A stretch of 64,000 nt of DNA from Rhizopus arrhizus (lineage: Eukaryota; Mucoromycota; Mucoromycetes; Mucorales; Rhizopodaceae), in NCBI GenBank assembly GCA_024220505.1, contig JAKZZE010000008.1, positions 1,612,001 to 1,676,000 of the forward strand. The letters run 5' to 3'. The notes beneath the pieces were generated by a model that did no database searches, had not been told where the DNA came from, and worked only from the letters and a program-made list of their open reading frames with translations. Both the position numbers and the translations under genes were made by a program. This document shows positions 48,441 through 61,283 of the stretch, one piece after another; position 1 is the stretch's first letter, and each line of letters begins with the position of its first letter.

Positions 48441-51400
48441 CTAGTTTTCAAAAAATCGTTTGTTTAAGAAAGTTTGTAGCATATGTATCAATTTAACTCT
48501 TGATTTCAAATCAGCAGCAGTCTTCTTTTCGGCCAATTTTTCAAGTGTTGATGCCGCCTTAGACAGTACTTCAGCAATATCCATAATATTATCTACCGCA
48601 ATTCCCATTCTTACATCGTCTGAAATATCAGGTTTGGCTACCCAGAGTGCTGCTTGTGAGGTGAGTATTAAAGAGCAGCTTTGGATGACATCCAATGCCT
48701 GTTGCAGTGGTTGATCTTGTGCATCTTGCCACTGATTGACCATAGTGATACTCGCGTTGATACATTCAACCAGCGTACCAAAGGATGCTGCTGCATCAGT
48801 GGATGCTCTCATGTCTGGATAGATAATAGTATTTCCAAATGGCCATTCAACATCGGGCGCGGTGAGAATAATGTCTGCGCTGCTCAAGACAGTAAGTGTG
48901 GTCATCATGTAATTTGTGATTGTCAAGATGGATTTAAGTGTTTTTTGCATAAACTGGTCAATAGTTTCAGTATTACTTGTACGATAAAGCTGGGCTTTCA
49001 TATGTGAGGGATGCGTGAAGAAATAGAGATAACGCTGAAGCAATAAAAGCGAGCAATCTTTGTATGAAGTAAATAAATTCGTAGCGATATTAGGTATATG
49101 TTCCAAATGCTTTGATAATTCATAGAAAACAGCGCTGATATATTCTAATTCTTCTAACAAAGGTGTTGAAAGGCATTCTAAAGGTGCAAGCGCAAATAAA
49201 GAGTCGCTATGACTGTTTGCTTTTTCGAATGCTTTCCCAATTTGTGGTCCACAAATTTGCAAAATGCTGACAACATTTCTTGATACAACTTGAGAGCTTC
49301 CAATAGTTCGTAATAGACTGCAGATCACACCAAGGATCTGACACCAAACAAAGTGAAGAGGGTTACGCTCTACATAACCGGGTTCTTTTTTAGTTTTGTC
49401 ACCAAATCTGATAAATAAATCCAATGTGCCTTGCTGTAAGCGTGTTGTGAGACTGTTGTTGGTTAAAGAATCAAAGAGGTGATTGTTGACAAGTAGTTCG
49501 GCGGCCTTTGGTATATTAGACAGGGTAAGCAAGAAGTATAATGCTGTTTCAGTAAATGGTGTGATATTGAGACTGTAAAGACGATCAGAACCAATGGTTT
49601 GCCTACAAAGTTTTGATAAAGTTTTAAAAAAATACAGGGAAAATATAAGTCTGGTTTTACCTGTCGATTTCCTTCAACATAAGTTCAATACCTGCATAGA
49701 ATAACTTCAACAAAGAGCTGATGGTGTGATGTCTAGTGAATTCAGAAAGCCATACATCTTCCTTAATGCCATATCTGCTGTTGATAATCTCTTGTAGCAA
49801 AGAAGTAACAACAGTGACATCCTTAATACAATTATCCATGTCTTCTTCACTAGCAAGAGATCCTTCAGCACTGAATGACTGAGCTTTGATGGCCAATACT
49901 TGAAAACTTGAACAAACGACGGACAGAATGCTTTGAAGATTTCTTTGCAATTGTGCTGAAGCAGCAGGTTTCTTGCTAGTATAATTGACTGTGCCACGCA
50001 TGGTGTATATGCACAATAATACTGATTCCAGCAAAGGTCGGTGGAAATAAACTGCTGTAACATCGAGCACGCTTTGTATCAATGCAAAATTTTCTCGTTC
50101 AAGCAATTTACACAAGGATAAAATAATATGAGAGACATGCAAAGAATATCGTTCTTTGGCAGCAGCGTCTTGACCAAGAAGTACAGGTTTTGATTTTTCA
50201 ATCCAGTCCTCAATCAAGTTTCTTATTATGTGTATTAAGACACTATATGAAGTTAATGTGACACCATCTTCTCTGTTTTCTTTTTCGGCTTGTTCAATCA
50301 AATCACAAATGAACTTGCGGAGATAATCAGAACTATTAACAGTGCCTTTAGCAATCCAGATCAAACCATTAACATGGTGCGAGCATGTTTCAACAAATGT
50401 CTTGAAAGATCTCAGCAAGACAAGTTGTGAGTCAACAACAGAATAATTGTGATTTGCCTCCACAACATTCTTTAAGAAAGTGTTTGCCAAGCGCTCTACA
50501 TCCAGAGCAGCATTTACTTCAGATGTAACCATCATATCTTCTTTCCCAGCAAACTTGCATTTTTCTTTAACATCGTCGTAGAATGCGAACACGCGACTGA
50601 CTGACATACGAAGGTTATATAAGTAAGAATCACCATACTGACGCACTTCACCAGGAGCTCCATTGTCTCCCGAGCTAATCGATGGCGCTTTGAAAAGCAG
50701 CGAAGAAGAGTTATTGATTCCAACCATTTGCAGCAAAGCAAGGGCAGAATTTGATGCCAACTCTGATAAACTAGGATTGAAGTCATTCTTTACAAATTCA
50801 TTGCGCATCTGTGAAAGCTTTGCTGGTTCGCTAATCTTGGACAGCAAGTTCTTGAGGCCAACAGGTAAAGCGTCTACCGTCTTTGAAGAATCACCATTCT
50901 TTACTTGCTGGTTAACGGCAGTCAAATGAACTTCATATGCAATGATGCGCATAGCAAATGCCTTGCTCAAATTGGAACAGCAAAGTTGTCGAACAGCCAA
51001 ATCATATCGATCCTGTTCGCTGAAATCGGTTTCTAGTAAATTGACATTTTCCAAGATGCTATCAGATACATCCATTTCCATTGCAGGATTTAACAACACC
51101 TTTCCAAGAGTGGCCCAAAGGGCACTATCACTACGAGTGCGCTCAATTAAAGCATAGTGATCAAACGCAGTTTTCCAAAAAGTAGACAAGAATCGTAAAA
51201 TGTTGGAGACAACCAGGGGCTTTTCCACAGACAAAGTTTCCCACTTGTCGAGAGTATCTACAGCAGTGCGGATAGCAGATTCAGTCATGTTTACAGATGC
51301 AGGTCTTACGGAAGAAGGCTGGCTATCTAACGTGCGAATTGCGGATTTTGGACTAGGCATGATGAAGTCACCACAGTCCAAAAAGAGAATGGCTAAGCTT

Positions 51401-54400
51401 GGTTGTGTTTCTAAAAGGGATGTGATGAATTGCCAGATAGCTGACAGCAAGATTTCGCTTTGTGTATCATCCTTGGCGGTTTCAAGGTATGTACGTATGA
51501 TAGCGTGTGCTTCAGCTGTGTCGCCCAAGTGCTGTACAAAACTGGGAACAGTTTTCCAAGCATAAGTCGTGCGGCACAAGAGCGATAAGACATAAGTTGC
51601 TTGAATGGGTAAAGCAATGTTGTGGCGGTAGTTGATGTGTTTTGCAATACGCAACAAAAAGTCAGAGCAACCACCTTGCGTGGCTCGTTCAAACATCAGG
51701 CGTTCAAGTGTACTTTCAGAAACATTCGTTCCTTCCTCAATTTGTTCTGTTCTTCTTTGGAGCAAAATCTTGATAAAGACGAGGGTTAAGACCGTCAATT
51801 CTTCAGCTCGTTCTGCTTCCTTGATATGACTGGATTTGTATAAAGCATTAGCCATGTTGGCGCCCTCTGAAGTTATGTCAAGTAAAGGAGATATATGATA
51901 AAGGCCACCATCGTATAAGAAATTACTAAAGATACCATTACGTATGTTGCTTAAAGTCAACTTGGTTCCCACAGGATGTTCAGGTTCTCTAAAGTAATTG
52001 CAAACTTCGATAAAGATAGATAATAACTTGATACCAATAAGATAACGTTCAGATATTTTTTTGTATCTCCAGCCAGAATATGATGGGAAAACTTCGAGCA
52101 TAAGATAGTGTAAGCAGACATATAAGGTCTCGACTTGAGCTTGACTACTAGATGCAAATGTGCCCATCTCTGCCTCTCTAACCCACCAATTACATTGAAT
52201 GTCACGAACGAGGCCATGAACTAAATCCAGAAATGCTAGCAATAAACTATAACTTCCAACGGTGCATTCAGACTTTGCAACGATTTGTTGTATTTGTAAT
52301 ACACGATTTGCAGCAAATGATGATTTAAGAGTGGGAGCATTAGAGAAGATACGAGGAAGGATGGGAGCTGTCTGCAAGTAACCCCAGATGTACTGACGAT
52401 AATGAGGAAGCAGTATAGTAAGGCACTTTGTGGTCAATGTCGCAATGGAGATGGGATAAGGATGAGCCTTGCTGCAGAAACTGAGGATATCGCAGAGAAC
52501 AGAAATAAGAATGGGGACATTATATAACCTACCAGACACAGATGCAACTGTTTGAATATGGTTAACCAAATCAGGGGCTAGCTTTGGGTTGTTTGCTAAA
52601 ACACAGTGAATAAGACTGAGAATGCTGGTGATGGCTTCCGGACTTCCTCCATTGAGCGTAAAATCTTCATCTTCAACGTCAACATTGCTCGACTTGTGCT
52701 GCTTCATGGAATTAGCAAGAACGGATATCAACATGTGCCATCCAGAGTAGTTGTGGGCGAATTTTACAATACGATTTTCTTCCGTACTAGATATTAAGAT
52801 ACCACGAGCCTGTTCAGGAATCACAACTCCAGTAACATAATCCAACATTGGTGTGACACGTAATGCTTGATTGGTATGAACGACTGCCAAGTTATTTTCT
52901 ACAGCTGCAGTAGTATAAAATCTGTTCTTTAGAATAACTGTAAGGGATGGCATTGCACAAAGATACTCGTATACTTTATCAGCAGGATTTCCTTTGGAAT
53001 TCAAAGAAAATTCGTTAGTACAAGTAAGAGAAGCCAAAAGATCGGTAAAGTGTGTAAAGTATACTGGGAATCTGCCGAAAGCTGCTGTTATTAAGGGATG
53101 CTGATTGTTTTCGTCAACATCATCTTTCCAAAAAGCTTGGCATAAATCTGGTTGATCTCGATAAATTAAACAATGACAGTCGATCAGACTAGAGTAGCTT
53201 TCCATCGGAAGGAACTGGGGAAGAGTGGTGCTTAAGAACGACTTTAGTAACGCTCTCAGTACAGATCTGTAACCAAAGTTGTTCACGTCATCCTCATGAC
53301 AGATACCACTTCCAAGTATTCCTCTGGTCACATCAAACACTCCAAGCTTCAATGCACGTCCTACCAAAGTGCGTTCCAAGTGATCCGTTTGTTGAATACA
53401 GATCGTGCGTTCTTCAGATGTGTCGAGGCCGGCTGTTTGTGCAAATGATCTGTCAGATAAAACGGAAGAGGATAAATTTTGCTTTCCTTCAAGTATAAGC
53501 TTTACTTCTTCGTATCCATTTGGAAGGTCAGTCGCAGAATTAACAGCATTTCGCAAACAGGAAAGGAAATAAGACCAAGATAGCAAAAAGACAGAGTGCT
53601 CTTGGGTGTTCCCCATATGTAAAACAACTTGATTGATTTTTGCTATAATGCTGGGTGTGTCAATTAAGCTAGCACCTGCTGCGGAGGCATCTAGTTTTAC
53701 GTCTAGCGTGAGATAGGGAACAACAATGATGCTAGCAGCAATCAGACAAGATATATTTGTCACTTGTTCACGAAGCTTCTCGCCTTCAGCATCTAAAGCA
53801 TAGCCAGATACTTGAAAGATTCCAAAGTTATTGACTTCAAACTCTTGAATGACGGACAGAATGAAGTCTGGTGAAAATGATGTGGTGATGCTAAAGAGAA
53901 ATATGATTTCTAATAATGCCTTCTGCTCTTTTAAGTTTTGCTTTGTCCAAACTGTAGGCCAACCAGGAAAAGTGTGTGTTCGTGTTGGTATTTGAGAACG
54001 GACGAGGTTTGAAAATTGTGAAAATAGTCTGTTAACAAAAGCTGAGTTGTTTGTAATGTCTTCATACAATGTGTTGACCATATCGCTCGCAATGCTGTTG
54101 AATGGGTGGTCTTTATCTACAGAAATACGCTGTAAGGATTCAATGCATTCCAGAATTGAGATACGATCTTCAAAGTAAAAACTGACAATGCTCATGATCA
54201 ATTCTACATTTTCGCTCAAAGGAATGTTGACACTTTTTGCTTTGAGGCTGTCCACGTAGTCTCTATTTTCTTGCTTGTAAGCTTCCCAAAGAGAAACGCA
54301 TTGTAATTCATCCAAGTTAACAATGTCGGATATTCTCAAGATCAGTTCTTTTTCTTTTTGGTCAACTGAAATTGATTTCCCACTGACAGTGACAGAAGAT

Positions 54401-54648
54401 CCTGTATTCAATTTGGAACGAGACTGATTCGAGGCCATTGAAAAAGCATCAAGGCCGAGCTTTAGCTGATCGCGCTTCTCTTCAAGTAAAGTTTGAAGTC
54501 GATCTGCAGAGCATTGTTCAACGCCTCTTTCAATCGTATCAAATAATTTGCGATAAGTTCTATGTATAAAAACCGTGTTCATTAACAGCTTCTTTCAAAT
54601 AATAACTACATACCCAGAGAACTTGTTGTTGTTATCGCTTTCTACCAT
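48441..54648 (-). CDS. NUP192: Nucleoporin Nup192/Nup205
   Basis: Very large alpha-solenoid scaffold of the nuclear pore inner ring, binding Nic96/Nup93-type partners. Three exons: 54614..54648, 49661..54559 and 48441..49602 (2031 aa; the family is about 1700-2000). The first exon encodes MVESDNNNKFSG and the protein continues TYRKLFDTIERG. Landmarks are LWEAYKQENRDYVDSLKAKS, ILECIESLQRI, RSQIPTRTHTFPGWPTVWTK and KEQKALLEIIFLFS near the N-terminus, the conserved Nup192 head. The rest is helical repeats with hydrophobic spacing. The single 4.9-kb exon is the longest open frame in the window. Introns are 54 and 58 nt. Tail-to-tail with mitoferrin. Confidence 0.93.
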
Positions 54649-55909
54649 TTAGAGAGAAAAAAAAGCTTGTTTAAGCGCTTTTTGAAAGAGGTCTTGTAGA
54701 AAACACGAAAAAAAAAGGCTTAACCTGAATTTACCAAAAGAAAAGCACCCTCTTTTGGTCCCACTCAAAATAAAATAGTCACGTCGACTTCATTCACCAA
54801 CATCGGAGTAAATGATCAAAATAGACAAAGATAAAAACATCTAAAATAAGATATGAAATGTGTCTATAAACTATTGTCTAACGTTTATAGTATTCAATGA
54901 GAGTATTTTGTCTTTTATAAAATTCGAAAACTTGATTAAGAGCAAATTTCCTATCAATGGTGTATGTTATTGGAATCTGATCATTCTTTTTTGTGATTTC
55001 CAAGTAGACGCGAAACTTGAAAGCTATAAATTTTTCGTTGCAAACTGAAGACCTTTTGCTAAGAGATTTTTTTTTTGGCTTTTTATTTTCATTAGTAAAT
55101 TGTTAAGACTATACAATGTATGCATAAATGCCAATAAATGGATCAAGAAACTTGTTACGATCTGTATATAAATCATCAGTTGGACTAACTGCCTTAAATG
55201 AATAAAATCCAAGCAAGTAACTTCCACTTATCATAGTCTTAGTTTTTTCAACTATATGATATAGCCAGAGAAAACAATAACGCTTATATGCTTTTTGTTC
55301 TAAAGAACTTATCAAACAAAAGCACCTTACTGTATGAGAGTAGAAATAATTTTAGTTTTCTTATCTTTTCCAATCAACTAAATGTGATTTTTATTATTCT
55401 TTTGTTGATCATATTTCTTCAAGCTTTTCTACTATCCTTTTTTGTCTTTTGAGTGTTCATATATTTTGTTTTCGTATATCAACATACCGATATAACCTAC
55501 ATCTGTAACATAGATCAACTTATTTCAAAAACTAAATTGTCCTTGTTCTTTTTATTATTTGAAAATGCATTCAGTACACTTTGTACATGGTATGTCATGC
55601 ATGGAATTTCAATAATTATATTTCTTATGTGCAGTGAATTTGATTACTTGTGCATTATAAGACGATCATTCTTAAATAATTAAACTTAATAGTAAATAAC
55701 GCCATATACTGCTATTTATGCATAAAAGGTTTTAAAGGATGATGTCGTATTAAAAATCGAATAAAGCGCATGGAATACATAAATTAAGATACTTTAATAC
55801 GTTCTTTTTTCAATTTCATTCACTTGATTTTTTTTGTTATTTCTGATTATTTTCACAGCTATCACAATACAAAAAATTATTTCAATTTCAGTACAGCAAA
55901 AGAATCCCA
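54649..55909. other. Intergenic region, nothing recognised
   Basis: About 1.26 kb of AT-rich sequence between divergent NUP192 and PEBP genes. Several 60-70-codon frames occur on both strands with no recognisable motif; I do not accept them as genes. Confidence 0.55.
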
Positions 55910-56482
55910 ATGACAACAGGCATCGCAGTTTTCCTTATTCTCTCCATCATGGCCGTCTTTGTTGCGTGTGATGCAAGTTTTTCAAAGGTATTGAAGGAAG
56001 CAGAGATCATGCCAGCAATCGTTCCCGATGGATTCTCACCTTCAGTCTTGTTAAGTATTACGTATCCTAATAAAAAAGTTGATCTTGGAAATTTTATTGC
56101 GCCTTCCGAAAGTGTCAAAGCACCTCACATTTCCTTTGCTGCTTCTGATCAACATTCCCAATATGCTCTTTTAATGGTCGATCCTGACGCACCCACAAAA
56201 GAAACCCCTACGAATGCACCCTTCCGCCACTGGGTTGTGGTCAACATTCCTGGTTCGGGTGATCTTGCCTTGGCTGATCAACTATCGACTTATATCGGTC
56301 CTGGTCCTCCAGTCAACAGTGGCTACCATCGTTATATCTTTTTACTTTACAAGCAAGCTTCAATTAACAAAGCCTTTCAAGCTTTACCTGCAAACCATAC
56401 CTTATTTGACTACAGGGCTTTCGCTCAACAAAATGGTTTCAAACTTGTTTCTGCAAACTTTTTCATGTCAGCCAATAGTTAA
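55910..56482 (+). CDS. Secreted PEBP-family protein
   Basis: Phosphatidylethanolamine-binding protein of 190 aa in one exon. A signal peptide is predicted by eye (TGIAVFLILSIMAVFVACDA, about residues 3-21), which marks it as secreted or vacuolar, unlike cytosolic Tfs1. Family motifs are present: LLMVDPDAPTKETP (ligand pocket), PFRHWVVVNIPG and then GPGPPVNSGYHRYIFLLYKQ. The end FDYRAFAQQNGF then VSANFFMSAN is typical of the fold. The ligand may be a phospholipid; fungal roles include protease inhibition and signalling, but this one is unassigned. No intron. Confidence 0.9.
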   Translation: MTTGIAVFLILSIMAVFVACDASFSKVLKEAEIMPAIVPDGFSPSVLLSITYPNKKVDLGNFIAPSESVKAPHISFAASDQHSQYALLMVDPDAPTKETPTNAPFRHWVVVNIPGSGDLALADQLSTYIGPGPPVNSGYHRYIFLLYKQASINKAFQALPANHTLFDYRAFAQQNGFKLVSANFFMSANS

Positions 56483-58200
56483 CTTTATACGCTGATTATA
56501 GTAATAAAATCACATCGTGTTTTATTAAGCTTTATTTGTAGCACGAATATCTTTCAAGGGATCAAGCATGTCACTTGATCTTGTGACATTTGTCTTTGAC
56601 AGCACTTTGTGTATTCCAACATCAATCTTAAATGATGTTACTTGTATGTCTTTAAGTCAAAGTCTATCCTACACTAATGACCAACGATTCTACCTGATGA
56701 CTTCAGAAATACTTGATTACTGATTCAATCATTCTATCCAAAGTGATCTTGGATCCCAATCGTTTTACATTTAATCGTAAAGCCGACTGTTTAATGATAC
56801 AAAAACTTTTAATTCTAAACATATTAGATGTTTTTAGAATTGAGAAACGCACATTCTTATTACTGATTTATATCCTACAGAACCCTTTAAAAATAAAAAG
56901 CTCAAGAGACATCATCTCTTCACTTGAGCTCAAAGTTACAAGAAAAGAAAAAAAGTGTATCCAACTTGTTTTCTTTGTCTAGATTCTCACAGCGTTATTT
57001 TTTATAGTTTTTATGAAAATAAACGCGTTTGTTGTTTAAATTTTAGAAAAAGCTAAATCTTGGCACCAAAAGAAACATGTTCCCCGATCCAGCCATTATG
57101 TGTTTTTTTTTTATCGGAGGTAGTAGTGATCGGTTCGACCAAGAGAATGATTTATCCCATTTAAGAATATTTTTTGGTTTCAGACATGTCCCCGCTAAAA
57201 AAAATCCAAGGTTGAAGCCCCGTTTGATGAACGATGTTGACGTATAATCCAAAGATATCAGAAAAGTTTTGAACTTTCTATTTAGGAACAAAAAAAGTAG
57301 ATGAAAAGGGTTTCAGTAATGTCGATGACAAGTTAAGGAAAGATTGAAATAGGTTTTGATGAGATGAGGAAGGGTCTCAAAAAATAGGAAAACAAGAAGC
57401 AGAGCAAAGGGAAAGGAGTGAGTATGTATACGATCCATTGATAATTATCGGCATCTCAATTAAGAACCGTAAAACGTTTCCTTTCAGGATTTCTGTAAAT
57501 TTTTTTAGCACAGAATATCACATCGATGTTTAAACCACGTTTTTACTATTTCGGAGATAAAATGTAGTTTTTTATACTTCAAACGAGTCCTCCTTGACCC
57601 AGTTTATGAATTAAACAAAGAGATAGAAAATGATATATTCGGTATTTTAAAAATGGTTTATCAAACAAAAACAAAGCTTTTTTTTTTTTTTGCATAAAGA
57701 TAGGAAGATGAATAGATTGTGCCTCAATCATCCAAATTAGGTAAACATCTATTACCTAATTTAAAGCAGTCTGTGCAGACAAGACAGTTCAGGGGCAAAA
57801 AAACAAGGTGAGTGAGAAAAGAGGAGGGTGAGAGAGAGGGTGAGCAATTATTTAAATTCAGGTTTCGCATTATACTCGATTTGTGAGATGATAAGAAAAT
57901 ATGATGTCAATATAAGAATTTAGACTGATTGAGTGACCGATCAGAGCTCAACGTCATTCAGATAGACACAGTAAGGTTTTATTGTCTTTAATCATATGAA
58001 AGCATAATCTTGAGAAGAAATCGATAAACAACTTCATTTCGTATTTCACCTTTACTCCCTATTCTTTCTCACTCTATTTTTTTTTTTTTTACTATTTTTG
58101 GAAGATTATCTTGATTAAATAATGTTCCTTTCAATAAAGAGACAATAAGCTCACAAGTTACCCCGCTGACGGACAATCAAAAATGAAATGAAATCAAACA
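56483..58200. other. Intergenic region upstream of GPD1
   Basis: About 1.7 kb with no gene seen. Contains a strong perfect hairpin at 57734-57762, a G/A-rich stretch near 57800-57845 and poly-T at 58078-58090. Short frames lack recognisable features. Likely to include the glycerol-3-phosphate dehydrogenase promoter. Confidence 0.5.
57734..57762. repeat. 11-bp perfect inverted repeat with 7-nt loop
   Basis: AAATTAGGTAA, loop ACATCTA, TTACCTAATTT. Lies about 510 nt upstream of the GPD1 ATG. It could be a dimer-binding site or simply a cruciform-prone palindrome. Confidence 0.75.
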
Positions 58201-58208
58201 TATAAATA
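58201..58208 (+). promoter_or_regulatory. TATA box of GPD1
   Basis: TATAAATA 72 nt upstream of the ATG. Confidence 0.55.
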
Positions 58209-58272
58209 CTTTCAGCTATTTTCTATTTTTGCTTTTTGTTCATTATTTATTATAAACTTACATTTACTTAAA

Positions 58273-59307
58273 ATGCCTTCTCTTGAAAAAGTCTCTATCA
58301 TTGGTTCTGGTAATTGGGGATCTGCTATTGCTAAAATTGTTGGTTCCAATACTGTTCGTCATTCCAGTCAATTTGAACCTACTGTTCGTCAGTGGGTCTT
58401 TGAAGAAAAAGTAGATGGAAGAAACTTGACAGAGATTATCAACCAAGAACACGAAAATGTAAAATATTTAAAAGGTATTAAACTCCCAGAGAATGTGGTT
58501 GCTGTCCCTGACTTGATCGATTCCTGCAAGGATGCCAGTCTTGTCGTCTTTGTCGTTCCTCATCAATTCCTTTTGGGTATCTGTGAAAAGATGAAGGGTC
58601 ACTTGGCTCCTAATGCTCGTGCTATCTCTCTTATCAAAGGTCTCGAAATCACTGCTGATGGCACTCGTCTTTTCTCTGAAGAAATCACTCGTATCTTGGA
58701 TATTCCTTGTGCTGCCTTGAGTGGTGCCAACATTGCGAATGAAGTCGCTATGGAAAAGTTTTGTGAATCTACTATTGGTTGTAAAGATATGGAAGATGGA
58801 AAGATCTTTAAGCAACTGTTTGATACGCCTTATTTCCGTATCAATGTCATTCAAGATACCGTGGGTGTTCAACTCTGTGGTGCCTTGAAGAACGTGGTTG
58901 CTGTCGGAGCTGGTCTCTCAGATGGTCTTGGCCACGGAAGCAACACGAAGGCTGCTATCATTCGATTGGGTCTCATGGAAATGCGTAAATTTGGTCAAAC
59001 TTTCTTTGGTGATGCGGTTCAAACCGAGACCTTCTTTGAATCTTGTGGTGCGGCTGATTTGATCACTACTTGTAATGGTGGCCGTAACCGTAAGGTGGCT
59101 GAAGCCTTTGTTCAAACTGGAAAGCCTATCTCACAATTAGAAGAAGAACTTTTGAACGGTCAAAAGCTTCAAGGTACTCTGACTGCTCAAGAAGTCAACG
59201 AATTTTTGTCTGCTAGAAACATGCAAAAAGATTTCCCTCTTTTCAACACTGTTTACCGTATTATTTATGAAGGTCTCTCTCCTGAAGCTATCACTATTGA
59301 AATCTAA
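58273..59307 (+). CDS. GPD1: NAD-dependent glycerol-3-phosphate dehydrogenase
   Basis: Cytosolic enzyme reducing dihydroxyacetone phosphate to glycerol-3-phosphate with NADH; supplies glycerol for osmotic balance and the backbone for lipids. Single exon, 344 aa. The N-terminal Rossmann motif is VSIIGSGNWGSAIAKIVG (residues 7-24). Next are VFVVPHQFL, ISLIKGLE with the conserved lysine, and GANIANEVAMEKFCEST. The substrate-binding and catalytic block is GVQLCGALKNVVAVGAGLSD then GLGHGSNTKAAIIRLG. TCNGGRNRKVAEAFV and LQGTLTAQEVNEFL follow. There is no mitochondrial presequence, and the C-terminus ITIEI lacks a peroxisomal signal. Codon use is regular and biased, as for a highly expressed gene. 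Confidence 0.97.
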   Translation: MPSLEKVSIIGSGNWGSAIAKIVGSNTVRHSSQFEPTVRQWVFEEKVDGRNLTEIINQEHENVKYLKGIKLPENVVAVPDLIDSCKDASLVVFVVPHQFLLGICEKMKGHLAPNARAISLIKGLEITADGTRLFSEEITRILDIPCAALSGANIANEVAMEKFCESTIGCKDMEDGKIFKQLFDTPYFRINVIQDTVGVQLCGALKNVVAVGAGLSDGLGHGSNTKAAIIRLGLMEMRKFGQTFFGDAVQTETFFESCGAADLITTCNGGRNRKVAEAFVQTGKPISQLEEELLNGQKLQGTLTAQEVNEFLSARNMQKDFPLFNTVYRIIYEGLSPEAITIEI

Positions 59308-59876
59308 ACAAACAAAATCTCGATTTTATACCATTTGTTTTTCTCTCTTCCTTGTAAATATTCAACAAAATGTTTATTTTAGAAAAAAAATAAATAAAAA
59401 AAAATACTATTTTTATCAGTAACTTTGATCTTGTCTTTTTAAAATCAACTATTGAAGAAACTTTTTTTTTTGCATATAAATTATAAACTTTTTTTTCTAC
59501 ATGGAATATTATATCATTTTTGATCTGGAATCATATGAATTCAGGGGTTTCAATTCATGATCGATAAAGATCAGGAACTCCCAAAAAAGCACGCGTTATG
59601 AATAGTACTTTCGGTAAAGATCTTAAAGATAAAGGCCGATTCGTAATTGCCTCACTTAGTCTGTGAATATTTTAAACACATTCCCCGTACGGCATGATCT
59701 TCTTTACGTATTCGTACATGTATGATGTCATACAAGCTTGTACACAAATAAAAACTAGCTTAAAAGTACAAACAAAACTTTTGAAGGACAGAAAAAAAAA
59801 ATTTATAAGAAAAAAAAAATGAATGCCCCAATCATCAGGTCACTTTCCTAGTCAAATATATACAATGAGGGGTAAA
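59308..59876. other. Intergenic region between convergent genes
   Basis: 3' flanks of GPD1 and of the amidotransferase gene. Poly-A/T tracts and AT-rich sequence; no gene seen. Confidence 0.6.
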
Positions 59877-61283
59877 TTAAGCAACCATAGTGGGTGTTTC
59901 ATGCTGCATTTGTTCTTCAGCTTGAACTTTGAATAATTGAGCCTTTGGATCTGGAATGATAGCCACTTCTTCTTCACCGAATTTGACTTCTATTCCTCTT
60001 TCGGGTGTATAAAACTTATCTTTGATTGGTTGTAAAAGTACATTTAATTTAGGCGTAATCACCAAAATGTTGTTTGTGGGAATTGTAAGCCAATCTGCCT
60101 TTTCAAAGGTCAGTGGCTCTATGTATCAGATCAGTCTCTAGCTTTTATTTTATTCTTGTTATATTTACCACTCGCAACAACAACAATGTGTTCCCTTCTG
60201 TCTGCTTTTACCATACGATAGTGGCCAGGACGATAACATTCAAAGCTAGTACCTGAAGAAAAATAAAGAGAGGCTGCTTCATCTGTTTTGCTATTGGTAT
60301 AACGAATACAGACAACTGATTCACCATCTGTCACTGCAAAATTCAAAAGAGATGGCTTCTTGGCTTGTTAGTGGTTGTGTAATGCGTTTACTATATAATA
60401 TACCTCTGTAATATCATATTCTTCTGCCCATTCATTCAATTGTGCAACCGTTTTAAGCATAGCATCTTTTAGTTCTTGATATTCAAAACAATTAGCATTT
60501 GGATTTGGAAGCTTCAAATAAACGTTAGATTGTACAAGCATGTGTCTATAGAACTTACAAAGCTTAAAAATAAGGCAAATGCCCATTCTGAATCTGTATT
60601 GCCCTGTACAAACAAGTACAATTCTTCAGGTAAAAAGTTTTGTAGTTTACGCTTAATCTACATTTTTTTTTTTTCACTTATTAAACATCTCTTTCTTTCT
60701 CGCTCTTTTCTTTCTACCTTTTCAAATTCTGCAATACCACCATTATGCATCCACATGAGTCGACCGTATCTATTTTTTATTGTATTTAATTTTTCTTTTT
60801 TAGACGTTTCTCGTTCAACAACTTACGACCAAGGATGACAGTTACTTTCTGATACAGAACCCGAAGTACTTGCACGTACATGAGCAAAGATCAAGGGGCT
60901 TCTAATCTTTTCAGCAAGTCGAACCAAATTAACATTATTCCATGCTGGAGTGACTGAAGTGAAAATACAAGGCGTCACGGCATTTTGTTCTTGAACGCCT
61001 GGCTCGCTATCATACCAACCCACACCAAACCCATCGCCTTTAAATAGCTTAATAAAAAAAAACGTATGCGCTTTTTGTGTATTTACCATTAAGTGGACGT
61101 ACTTGATCAATTCGTAATCTGGAATCAAAAGATTGATTAACAATGGAATGCTTTGGTCTAGTGATTAACTATATGCATACAATGTAATTAAAGGAGGATG
61201 CTTATTACTTTCATGTTTTTATAAATTATTACGTGAGCAAGCAATATAGGTTGCTTTCCTTTGTATAACAAGAAACGACACAT
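59877..61283 (-). CDS. Class-II glutamine amidotransferase, DUG3-like
   Basis: N-terminal-nucleophile amidotransferase of 344 aa, similar to yeast Dug3, which with Dug2 removes the glutamyl group of glutathione in the cytosol. Eight exons: 61233..61283, 61087..61168, 60827..61037, 60718..60769, 60559..60657, 60404..60511, 60169..60358, 59877..60118. It starts MCRFLLYKGKQPILLAH, so Cys-2 becomes the nucleophile after Met removal. Active-site blocks are HSIVNQSFDSRLR, PLNGDGFGVGWYD, PLIFAHVRASTSG, NCHPWSYGRLMWMHNGGI and GNTDSEWAFALF. The C-terminal part is LLNFAVTDGESVV, then EPLTFEKADWLTIPTNN, the family's conserved strand. Introns are 45-64 nt. Assignment to Dug3 rather than another class-II member is based on length and motif order. 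Confidence 0.9.

Noticed and set aside
54860..55683. Several 60-76-aa frames between NUP192 and PEBP
   Set aside because: Phe/Ile/Leu-rich composition expected from AT-rich DNA; no conserved features.
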